NCBI GenBank assembly: GCA_964019055.1
Contig: OZ025217.1
Coordinates: 945,501 to 1,009,500, forward strand
Source of the DNA: Anthopleura xanthogrammica
Taxonomy: Eukaryota; Cnidaria; Anthozoa; Actiniaria; Actiniidae
Direction of reading: 5' to 3'
Length of the DNA stretch: 64,000 nucleotides
The notes under the pieces were generated by a model that was not told the origin of the DNA, did not search any database, and was given only the letters and a program-made list of their open reading frames with translations. How positions within the stretch are numbered: position 1 is the stretch's first letter; every line of letters begins with the position of its first letter. Both the position numbers and the translations under genes were made by a program. Below are positions 46,477 to 59,061 of this stretch, piece by piece.

Positions 46477-49400
46477 ATGTCTACAGCAATGCACTATGTT
46501 GCTCTTACTGTCGGGATAATCGTGCTAGTCGTCCTTGTCTTTCTTGCTATATTTGTAAGCATTTATTTCAAAAAGCAGATAAAAAAGATACGCCAATCAA
46601 AAGAGAGATACAAGCGACTTCCTTCTCAGTATTCATTCATCTCTCCTACCGAGACTCCAGTATTCACGATCCCGCCATACGTTACTCTGGAAGAGAATGT
46701 TTTTGAAGAAGGCGACGAGAGTAGCGTTGGAAGTTTTAAAGAAGAACTCGATGACAATAAAAACAGCCCAAATGCATCGCCTCAAGGTACTCGAACGGCA
46801 CTAGGAGCACTAGGAACCCCACGAATTTCTCGGCCACAGCTAAAGAGGTATATCAGTGAGGTTCCTATTGGGTATGTAAAGGATAGGAACAGTTATAACT
46901 ACCGTCAAGCTTTACCCTCAAATCGCACTGGTACCATGCCCTCACACAAGAAAGCCAATAAAAAGATATCTCTTTCTCCGTTCGGGAAAATGCAAGTGTC
47001 GATTCATTTTGAGACGAACAAGAATCTACTCGTCGTACAGGTATGGAAACAGAGATAAATTATTCTTTCATTCAAAAGTATTAGAATTTTATAACTTATA
47101 ATTTAATATAGTCCAAGACCGTTCGATAGCAGGATACATAGAAACTTAGAAGCAAAAAATATTAAACTCTTGTTAAGGAATATTTGTGTGAAATTAGGTT
47201 TTATAATATATATATGTGAAATCAGTTCACTGTACGTCGTTGTACGGCGGCCGGGGCTAATAAGCGGGTAGCGGGTCGCTAGATTCTCCCTTGCAATGAA
47301 TCTAGCATTAAGAATTTCTATATTTTCGAATCGCTGCTTCATTTTTATGATAATCTCTATGGTAATTGATTTTAAATAAAACTTTCACTATTCACTAAAA
47401 GCGGAAATGTTAATTCTTACTAATGCAAAATCGAAACAGGAAACAAAGTGTTTTCTCAAGTAACACTTCATGCAAGTTCAGACTTATTCTGCATACAATG
47501 ATTTTGTATTTGGAGCGCTCATTTCGAGATTTCTACTCGATTCCTGATTGGTTGACTCGAATGACCTCTACGACTTGATGATAACTTACAACATGACAAC
47601 TGACATGGGAGTTAGTTTACCGAAGCTTACATACTTCCGGTTGAAGATGTGTAAAAAAAGAGTGTGGGATACCTGTGGACTGAATCGCTGACCCGAATCA
47701 AAGCCGAAATGAGTAGAAAAGAGAACCGTACCTGAACGGAACAGACATTGCGAATTTTGGTACAAAAAAATTAAGCACATAGATGTCTTCTCGTTTGACA
47801 ATATTACAGATTCTTTGCTTCTGAATAAGAGAACAAGAACAATCTAGAACAGAGTCAATCTTACCTGATTTCTTGTTGACTTTAATTTGAAAATACCACC
47901 GGAACTGAACTCCAAATATCTAAAAAAAAAGTTACAATAATTTTTTTCTTTTTCTTTCCTTTTTCCTCCAGGTGAACGGCATGTACGATCTTCCTCAGCT
48001 TCGTACATCCGGGGTTTCAACTCCCTACGTCAGAGTTTTCTTAATGACTGGCAACGACGACAAAGATACGCGTACAAATTTTATGAATCTGTCGAATAAC
48101 AGAATCTGTGTGTTTGATAGAATCTCTTTAGAAAAGATTAAAGAGTCCACCTTAAAGTTTGTTGTACTGGACTACGATCGATTCTCTCGCAGGTAAAGTA
48201 TACTGAATCCTTTGGGAATCCGGGGGGTGTGTGAATTGGGTGACTTGTCACCCCCTTGGAGCTGAATATAATAAGAATATAGGATAAGATAAAACCAAAA
48301 AAGACTATGTAATCATAGTTAATGTAACTATGATGTAATGCCTTGCCAGGTACCAGTCACCCCCCCTTGAAATCATTCTGGATCTATGTGCCATGCACTT
48401 ACTTCATTATTTCAGCAGTTTACTCACTTGGTATATTGATTGCCTGTCATCAAAACTTTCTTGACTGAGTGAATGTTATATTCTTTCTCTTCTTTTTTTT
48501 AGCGAATTCGTTGCAGAAGTTCTCGTACCATTATCTGAAATCAATGTCGAAGAAGGCGAAACAATACTTAGAAAACTAGTATCTCAAGAAGTTCCTGATG
48601 AGGTAAACAATTCTTCCCCTTACTTTCTTTCTACGCCCTCCTTTTCCTGTTTTGCCGTATCTATACCATTTTTTCTTTCTTCGCAACCACGCTCGATTGT
48701 CCAGCGGTTAGTTGCCTAGACACCGAAAATCCCTGGCAACCAACCGCTGACCTCTTCGAGCAATAACATTTAATACACTTTAATAAATTCAATAAACTTT
48801 ACTGGTTCCCGAATACTGTAACTATAGGATGGTGAACGAGGTCAGCTGTCAGTATCCCTGTGTCAGGAACCAAGGGCAGGTCGCTTATTAGTTCATGTAA
48901 TCAAAGCCGAAAATTTACCACCACTGAAGTCTGAAGACCACCTTGGTAAGGCAATAGACCTAATCAACTGTTTTCCCATATCCGACCACGTGCCATTCCC
49001 TAGAGTATTATTTCTTTGTTTAACAGTTGCGCATGAGAAGACACATGAATATGGATACAACTCAAACAAAGAATCTTATTCTCAAGGGAATGACACGTGG
49101 TCTGAAATGGGAAAATATTATACCTAGATGGATTAGGTCCATAATTCAAAAGGAGAGAGACTTGACCTTCCTTTGACCTTCCTTTTTCCATTCCCTTGAT
49201 CCTTTGCACCTCTTTAAAAATACGTGAGAGTCGACTGGGTACGAGTCATCAGCCCCCGAGCACCAATGTAATGTTCAACCAAAATAGAGGCAATCTTACA
49301 GTGTTTTTGTCTGCAGACACAGTAATTATTGAGATATTCTTACAATATCTTTATTAATTATGTTACATGAAGATACTAATCAAATAATGGTTTTAAAGGG

Positions 49401-50361
49401 TTTGAAGACGAAATTCCTGGCTTTCGATCTTCATTTCATCATCTGTTAACCGTGTTTTAGTCGGTTTGATGATAATCAACTTTTGTTTCAACAGGGCATA
49501 TACTTATGACAAATGTTTCTTAATTTCATCTTATTGCCTTTAGCGTTAATCAAAATGGCTCGTAAACAGAAGAGACAGGCTTCTAAAGACTATAATATTT
49601 AATTTCCTTTGGCTGGCTATTTTTAACTTTTTTTAATTATCCTCGGAAAGGTTGTCATTGTCTGCTCTTCCAGTGTTAATTACTTGTTTTGCTCCTTATG
49701 GACAGCCACGTGATGTGGGTGTTTCCAAGGTTACGGTGTTTCCAAGGTTACGGTGTCATGCAAGGTTTTAGCAGAAATTCTGAATTTGTAAATATAACTG
49801 AGGAATTCGAATGAAAAGAATGAAGCATTCCCTTTTCTTTCATCCTAGTTTCCCGCGCCCCCAGAAGTCTTTGCCATGTCCGGAAAGTGAGCTAGTGTTG
49901 TAAACGCGCGGATACACAGTGCAACATTGCGTGCAACAAATGGCGTCGTGTGACATTGTGACGCAATGTTGCATCGTTTGTTCGTAGCTTGATGATATTA
50001 ATGTAATTATAATAATTGATAGTTATTTATGACGTTTATTCTGGTATTATTTTCAGATACTTACGTCAGAGTGACGTATTACGTCCAGAAGAAAATGGTT
50101 GACAAGAGAAAAACAAAAGTTGTTAAAAAAACGACATTTCCTGTTTTCAACGAAGTGTTTGCCTTCGAAATGAAAGAAGAAGAACTTAAAAACTCTAGCA
50201 TCAAATGCGAGGTGTTTCGAGGTGACTTTAAACTCAAGACATATAAAATCGGTCTGATTAATCTCGGTATCGACTCGTTTGGGTCTGAAATTCGACATTG
50301 GAATGAAATGATGTCATCACCGCAGAAACAAGTGCTTCAAAGCCATAAACTGCACACTTAG
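46477..50361 (+). CDS. synaptotagmin-like protein 2 of the tandem pair, 435 aa
   Basis: Five exons: 46477-47040, 47972-48192, 48503-48602, 48828-48945 and 50057-50361, totalling 1308 nt with matching phases. The short N-terminus runs straight into a membrane span (about aa 6-30, VALTVGIIVLVVLVFLAIFV) and a basic stop-transfer (KKQIKKIRQSKERYKR). A Ser/Pro-rich linker precedes C2A (from about aa 171, VSIHFETNKNLLVVQV). C2B starts near RGQLSVSLCQEPRAGRLL. C2A loop 1 has STPYVRV where SDPYV is usual, but loop 3 keeps LDYDRFSRSE, so calcium binding is at best partial. C2B loop 3 is VFRGDFKLKTY. The C-terminal IRHWNEMMSSPQKQV matches the synaptotagmin end motif. Gene layout matches its upstream neighbour, so they are tandem paralogues. 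Confidence 0.9.
48222..48385. repeat. dispersed element, inverted copy of 25325-25478
   Basis: Contains 'aatataataagaatatagg' and 'atgccttgcc', and ends in 'cagtcacccccccttgaaat', the reverse complement of the 25-kb copy. It lies in an intron. Confidence 0.8.
48953..49140. repeat. MITE family A copy
   Basis: Begins 'aatagacctaatcaactg' only 8 bp after the donor of the preceding exon. Contains 'ccgaccacgtgccattccct' and the mirrored 'gacacgtggtctgaaatggg'. Its right end is 'tacctagatggattaggtcc'. Confidence 0.8.
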
Positions 50362-50718
50362 TGACAAAAATAATGTGTAAATTGAGAAACTGGACCGATT
50401 TGTGTCTTCAGAACCTGAGCTTAGTTCAACGCCGAGTCCTGGGGTGCAGCTTTCCCCATTTCCGACAATTCCCGATATCTTCTTTTGCTTAAATGGCCAA
50501 CAAATGAATAATACTCAAGAGAATGACACGTGAACCCTAGCTAGTAAAACTGGGTCTATAAAGCCAATCTCTGAATTTTGTTTCAGAGCACGTGCCATTC
50601 CAAGTAGTAACACATATTCTACACACTTTGTGCTTACTTTAGCGCATGCGCAAAATATGTACCGCTGTCCAAGGAAACTGCATGCTCACTTGTTTGTCCG
50701 CATCATTGAAATTCACAT

Positions 50719-50884
50719 CAATAGGCCTTTTGCATGATGGCGTCATTTTTCTTTTTTATTCAAATTTGTATTTCCTCGTTAGAATAGTAAGACAATCCGC
50801 CTAATGAACCGGCTGAACAAAAGAAAGTGTGCAAGGGATTCTGGTAGTTGTAGTAAACGACACCATAATGCAAAAGGCCTATTG
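50719..50884. repeat. MITE with 'caataggccttttgcat' ends
   Basis: Left 'caataggccttttgcatgat' and right 'ataatgcaaaaggcctattg' are near-perfect inverted termini around about 130 bp. It lies just downstream of the second synaptotagmin-like gene. Confidence 0.88.
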
Positions 50885-50944
50885 GGAATGTTTTGATAAT
50901 AAAAAGTTGGTCGCTATAATAGAGGTCGGCCGTTAAATAATTTC

Positions 50945-51112
<168 letters not shown>

Positions 51113-52637
51113 TTCCTGATTGCATCCATATTTTCAATTCTTCACAATACCCCAAAAAGAGCAAGCAAGCATACAAAGTATTTCCTGAAAATATTTTTTG
51201 TATGTTATCAGCGGCAATACTTCTGTGATGTCTCAATAGAATATTTAATCTTCTTTCCTGTCTTCTAACCTTGTCACGAACCGGAGAGTCCTCACAGTCT
51301 TCATTATCGAATCTATTATCTTCTGTTGTTGATAAAATCTATTGAATAAAACATATTAACTCGCTCATATTACTTTCCTTGCTAAATCTACCGCCGGCTT
51401 GGCCAGCTTTATAGTATTAACGAAATTAAATCGGCAACAATCGAACTGACCTTGGACAATTTGATTACATAAAGCGTAGTTAGATCATTTTCTCCGGCTT
51501 CACTTTTGAACATTTACTCGCCTTACAAGACACTCGAAGATTTTTCTTTGGACGTTTCCATACTTAAAGCTGACCGCTTATAACAATAAGCAGACATCCA
51601 AGCTGTTGTTTTAGTTTTTCTTTGACAGCTATTCTCATATTCCATTCTCTTTTTTCGTTTTTCATTTACTTTTAATAATTGTTTTCAGTTTATAGTCATT
51701 TTTGAGAGGAAAAAGTTTATTCGTGACGTTGTTTACTGAAGAAGCCCTGGCTCTTGTAGCACGGAGTGTGTTAATATCTGCATAGTATATGAGGTGAGAA
51801 ACGATATTTATCACAGACAGGAGCCTTCAACTTACTTAAAGAATTGCTGTCCTAATCTTACAGAACCAGCTGCTGTGTTTCCTAGATCAATTCATGTTCT
51901 ATTTTGATGTAGGTTTATAAATATAACCCAGGGGGGGGGGGATACGATATTAAAGGGGTGGAATTGCTTATCGTACCTTGTAGGGGTTAATTTCGTTATT
52001 TGTTATCTTTTAGGCTGTTCTAACGAAAAGACTAATTATAATGCGGTAAAATTAGGGGTGAAACTTGCGAATTTTTATGAAGACGAGAAAGAGATTTTGG
52101 TACCTTTTAGGGGTCATCTTCAAAATTTTCGACAAGCATCCCCGCCCTTCAATACATGGAAGTCCTCCCCCCGGGAAATTTAATCTTCTTAGGAAATTTG
52201 AACTTTCCGTCGAGTTATAAAATGAGTATCGAAAATTTAGTTTTGGAAATACAATGAAATTTTAGAAAAGGCGAAAGCTTATTATTAAGCGGATATATAT
52301 TTAAAAAAACGTAGGATTTTGTCTGATTTCAAGGGGGTATTAACCTGATTCCCATTTTATTGTGCCATATTTGCCTTACTTCTTGAGTTTCATTTATAAT
52401 TAGCTTTTTTTCTTTTGCGTATGTTTTTATACCAACCAAGAAACATCTCTGGTCGGTATAAAGCGAGAGGGATAAAGTTGTTGAAATTAGGAATAAAATT
52501 TCTTTCTTTCTTTCTAGCGAAATTTGCTGAATTCATTCAAAATTATGAGTAAGGAAACAAAACGAGAGGATGAAAAGAAAAAAGAAAGAAAAATAGAAGA
52601 AATGTAAATAGGAGAGAAAGGAGATGAAGAGACTACT
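51113..52637. other. non-coding stretch between two tetranucleotide repeats
   Basis: No gene found. A G/C-run element at about 51920-52185 ('cccagggggggggg' ... 'cctccccccgggaaat') looks like a diverged dispersed repeat. Confidence 0.5.
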
Positions 52638-54110
<1,473 letters not shown>

Positions 54111-54181
54111 TATATAAGGAGATCAAAGCAAGCTGTCAGGAATCAGGAAAACTAACACCTCAAACAGGGGGAAATCTCGAG
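54111..54181 (+). promoter_or_regulatory. TATA box and candidate non-coding first exon of the class C GPCR
   Basis: TATATAAGG at 54111-54119 is an excellent TATA box. A transcript starting about 30 bp downstream would end its first exon at 54181, where CTCGAG|GTAAGTT is a strong donor. No other plus-strand gene lies between here and the GPCR, whose coding exon begins with an acceptor at 59043-59044. A second donor-like CTTCAA|GTAAGT at 58275 is an alternative first exon. Confidence 0.5.
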
Positions 54182-57100
54182 GTAAGTTTGTTAGCAAAAA
54201 TGTTGCTCGAGAATAAGAGGCAACATTATCAAACAACGCACTTATTATTAATATTTCAATATGAATTTTGTTTTGACTAGATTCTTTTTTCTCATAAATC
54301 TTTTTTTATTAAATTTTTGTGCGTATGGGGAAGTGTTAGCCTTATGGTTTACTGTTAATTACGAATATAATTCCCTAAAGTTATTCATTATTTCAATATG
54401 GAAGTCAGTTATGAGATTTACTCGTTCTAGACAATGTTAGCTACATTCAAATACTCTTGACTCAGTCCTAGTGTAACTTACTTCAACTTCGTTCAAAACT
54501 AAGCATAGTTAATGAAACATTCCGCAAAATTTAATTCGATTTCTTGGCTCCTTTGTCCGTGGGGACTAGTTCGTGGCGGGAAAAGTTCCCCAAAATCTAA
54601 ATAGTCAAAATATAGCGCCTTGCTCACTGCACACTTTATTATTCGAAGTTTTATCGCAATAAATCTACATAGTTCTACTAAGTTAAGATCAGTTAAGACC
54701 GTTGAATCAAAGGTACTAAGGTTTTTTTTACCTTACGGATATAAATCTATTTTGTTTCATATAGTTTAGATTTTCATCTCGAAATTGTCGAATAACAAGT
54801 ACTTGAATTAAGAGCTTGTTTTCATATCAATTCTATAGCTACTCAGTCTCGCTTGCTGACATTCAATACCTGCCTTTCTAAACTTACAGACGTTTGCTCA
54901 ATGGAAAAATCTTATTGTTGGACCTTTTCTATAGGGATTTTGAGAAATGAGCTTTTTATTCCTGAGAAAAGCTAAAATATTGATGGTTACGTTTCAGATA
55001 CTTGAAAACCCACTTACTTTTGAGGAATAATATCCCGAGTAGCGTGAGTTCTCTTGTGCGACATCCTGCTGGTGATGATAATTGAGTAGAAATCTTCCAT
55101 ACGTATTCGTGCAGTTTCTTGGCATCCCTACAAGGAAAGAAAAACCTGGAATTTTAGGACAAGCCATCATAAAATTCGATTTTTTTAAAACATAACTAGT
55201 TGAAGAATGTACGGCTTCTTCTCTTCTTCAAGAAAAGGTATTTTATGATTTAGAGCTGGAAACTCGCAGCACATCTACTTATCACATATTTATTCCCAAG
55301 AAGATAATTTGAACAGTTTAACAGAATGAAATTTGGACTAAGAAAAGGAAAGGAAAGGAAGTTATTATAGGTAAATCTAAAATTATACTAAGTACTATAT
55401 AAAAGTACAAAAAACATCGATATTTTGAAATCGTTTTTAGAAAAATCGTTAAAAAGGTATTTATAACCGGTTATGATAGTTCTAAATAATTAAGACCTAC
55501 TTTGTTTATCTATCTAACACGATTAATGTGTTATTCAGTTAAGAGAAATAAGAGATGAAATCGCTCGAGTATACTAAGTAATATTTAACGAGGACTTTAA
55601 TGGAACAATTTACTCGTTTTCTCACCTGGAAATCTTCAAATAATGGCTAAAGTTAAAATTGACAGTTCGTCTCTTTAAATTTACTGTTTACTAATATGTA
55701 AACGTAAGCGGTTTGAATGCTATGGAAATAATTACAACTACAATGCCTTTGTGTTGGCAAGGACTCGAATTGGTATGCATTAATTATCTCTAGTTCATTC
55801 CATAGACTGTTTTTGCCACGATTCTCATACAAAATTTGCCTCGGGGTCTAGTCTCTTAACCAAATCAAGGCCTAGGAGTTGTAGCATGAATGAATGAACT
55901 TTACCTCTAAGAGATTTAAATTTTAGTTGTCAAAGGAGTTACTAGAATAGAAAAAGGTTGGCTCTCACTTAGCTTTATTCTACCATATTTTGATTTAAAA
56001 GTTACAGGAACTCTGAGAGAAAAGTGGGAATACATGGAAACATTCAAAGTAACCTTCATCACTCATCTACGAGACTGGTATCCCAGTATCACAAGTTAGG
56101 TTGAGGGAAGCCGAAACAAGTAGGCCAAAAACAGGGCAAGAAAACTTGATTTGTTTAAAAAAAATATTCTATAACCAAAGAACGAAGATTACAATATTAC
56201 CCTTACACAATATCGAAACAAATACCCATCTTTTTAAGAAATATTTTGAAAGTAGGCGAAACGACCCATTAGTTTTTCAACAAGATTAATTGGGCTATTG
56301 TTTTCTATATTGTGTGTTAGTGTTTCACAATAATATTGTCTTTCTAATATTTTCATATTATTTCATATTATATATAGTTGGTTTTTTCGAGTGATTTACA
56401 TAACAACGTCTTTTCTGTTTCTATGTAAATATACATAACTACTTAATATTCTATAGAAATCTGGTAGATAAGCTATAACTGTTTTGCCTTATGAAGCACC
56501 TTTGTTTGAAAAACGAATCGAATGGAAAGAAAACAATACTAAAGGAAATGACATATGGTTTGATATTTGGTAAATAAGCTACATGATCTGTAAGTTTAGT
56601 GCTAATTTTGTCAAGCTTTGCTTTGTTGTTTAGTAGTGTGTTACGTTCTAAGCCATAATAACTGTTATATTTTGCCTCATTAAGTGTCTATCTTTAGAAA
56701 ATGAGTCACATTGAGAAAAAAACACTGTAGAGAATGGCATGCAGTTTGACATGGCTCAAAAAAGTTAGAAGCAAAAACATACTAAAAAACTTCATAGAAA
56801 GAAATGGTGATCCTGCTGGGTAGACCTTTTATTTTTTTTATTTTTTCTTTAAATTAGACTATCATTTTCTGCATGTAAGTAGAGTAGAAAGCAGATGATA
56901 AGTACCCTCAATCGCATTCATAAATGATTGAAGGTATTCCTTTGGATTTATCGTGGAGATTATGTCATCAACTTTTGATCTAAAGCGATCAATACTTCTT
57001 GAACAACGCACAGAACGCATGAGAACACATGTACAGTTGATGAAGGGAATTGCCTGAGCAACTGTTTTAAAAAATACAAAAATAATGCTTTTTCTCGTAG

Positions 57101-59044
57101 GCCTTCTGTCTTAAAACCGTGATATTGTGCACAGCATTCTAGCTATGAGTTTTTATCTTAACTAGAGGTTCCTGGTCGTATCTCAGTTGTCATGCATGTC
57201 AGTCAGTATTCATTTTATAATTACAATCTAAAAATATAGAATTCATTAAGCTTTGGCTGTTGTATCGCAGCATGGGACAATCATAACAGAGCTAGGCTAC
57301 AAGTAGGTGAAAGCTCAAAGATCGAATTGGAATTTAGAAGTTGATTTTTGCGGTGGGAGGAAAACCGGAAAAAACCCCGGAAAATCCTCAAAGCACAGGA
57401 GAGAACCTACAAACAACTCTACTCACATACGACACTGAGCCCGGTGGGACGCGAACTCGAGTCGCATCGGTGAGAGGTGATGCATTAGCAGAATCCAAAG
57501 TCCTGTCAGTTCGAAGTTGTTAGTTCTCATGGTCTATATTGGACGTAGAGGTGAGTTGCCACACGGATCCTGCTCTCTCACAACACCAAATGTGATGAAT
57601 ATCTTGTTTCCCCTAACGGAGATACGATAGAGGATTTCAGTCCACCTGTACTGGTCTACACAACATAAACAAACAAAAATATACTCAAGTAAACTTCTCC
57701 CCGCAAGATACGTATCTATATTGGCTTGCAAACGAACACAGCTCAGTCTTGCAGTCGATATCAGTAAATCATCAGTAAAAAGGGTCATGAAGAATAATGA
57801 AAAAACGTTGTGCGTTTTTATCATGATTTATTGTCACAAACGAGAAAAGGAAAGGTTGCTTTGAGCATCAATATGACTTGCAGGATAAGTGAACTAACTT
57901 GTAGAAGCTTCGTGTGGTTCTAACTAGTCCAATATCAAAGATATATTTCTTTTTAATATTAGATATAAGATCACTGCCGGCCCTCAATCTTTACTATAAG
58001 ACTATAACAGTCTTTATCTAACGCCTGACAAGCCAATGTGTCGTGAAAAGCCTCTTTTCTCACGCAAGTTGATCAACCTTTCTAGCTTTCACTTAGTGTC
58101 TTGATCGACATCTTTTTTTTTCTTGGATCAAGGTACTATATATCATCGATTTTGATCAATTTTTACTAGTATTTACGACTGAAGAAAACTTTAGTAAAGA
58201 AAACCTAATATTTTAAGACTGCGAGCGTTACGTTGTTTATCTCTCAAGTAGAAACTACGGAACTCAATCACTTCAAGTAAGTTATATGAAAACTGGTTAA
58301 AACCAATTTTTTTTCCCCTGGTACCTTGTATTAAGAATAGGAATATTTCAAATATTGGAAACGATGCGCGCCCAACAGGCGAAGAAAAACTGTATATGAA
58401 AAATTTTGAATTTCAGCCTACGTATCTATTTATTGATTATGATTTCTTTCTTTAAATGAAATCAGTAGAATATGAACTAGAATTTTTATTCCGTAAAGTT
58501 TTAATAAGCGAGGAGTCAACAACTATAGAAAATACTCGAACTAGTAGAACAGTCTATAGACTAAACCGAGATTTGACTCTAGTTTTATTTTAAAAGCGTG
58601 GTAAGATAGATAGCCAAGGGCATCGGTAATGAGTTGGGGAAAAAACAAGTTCTAGAAAAAATCAAATGACAGGAATATCACCAGACAAACACCAAGATGA
58701 TTCTGAAAGCATATTTTTAATTGAAGGTCTCCATTTTTTAGCAAGAAGCTAGTGGAGCTAAGATTAAGAGACAAGCTTTTTTAAATAATCCTTAAGTCTA
58801 CGTTTAAGCCAATTTTGTTTTCTCACAGCCGCCATCTTGGTTGAATGGAACTAACAAAAGATTTGTAATGAGTCTGTTTTGTTATATTAACCAACACGAT
58901 ATATATTCATTTATTTCGTTATTTCATTCTCTTATAGTGTAAGATTCTAAAACTTCTAGACATAATAACGAAAAGTCGTTAAAAAATTCATTTTTTTCTT
59001 ATTAATAAGTTATGTTTTCCTTCCTTCTTTCTTTCTTTCTCTAG
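54182..59044. other. probable 5' UTR intron of the GPCR gene
   Basis: AT-rich and without coding exons that I can see. It contains a SINE copy at 57300-57530 and a YY1-like CCGCCATCTTGG at 58829-58840, which could mark an alternative promoter. The intron assignment depends on the promoter call at 54.1 kb. Confidence 0.4.
57300..57530 (-). repeat. tRNA-derived SINE
   Basis: On the minus strand, a head with 'cacctctcacc' and GAGTTCGCGTCCC (degenerate box B) is followed by 'gttctctcctgtgctttg' and 'ggttttcctcccacc'. This is the same order of blocks as in the 25.5-kb copy. Confidence 0.8.
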
Positions 59045-59061
59045 GAAGATCATCTGCCAAC

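Noticed and set aside
56101..56289. 62-aa plus-strand frame in the GPCR upstream region
   Set aside because: Short, low complexity, no splice signals in phase and no recognisable motif.
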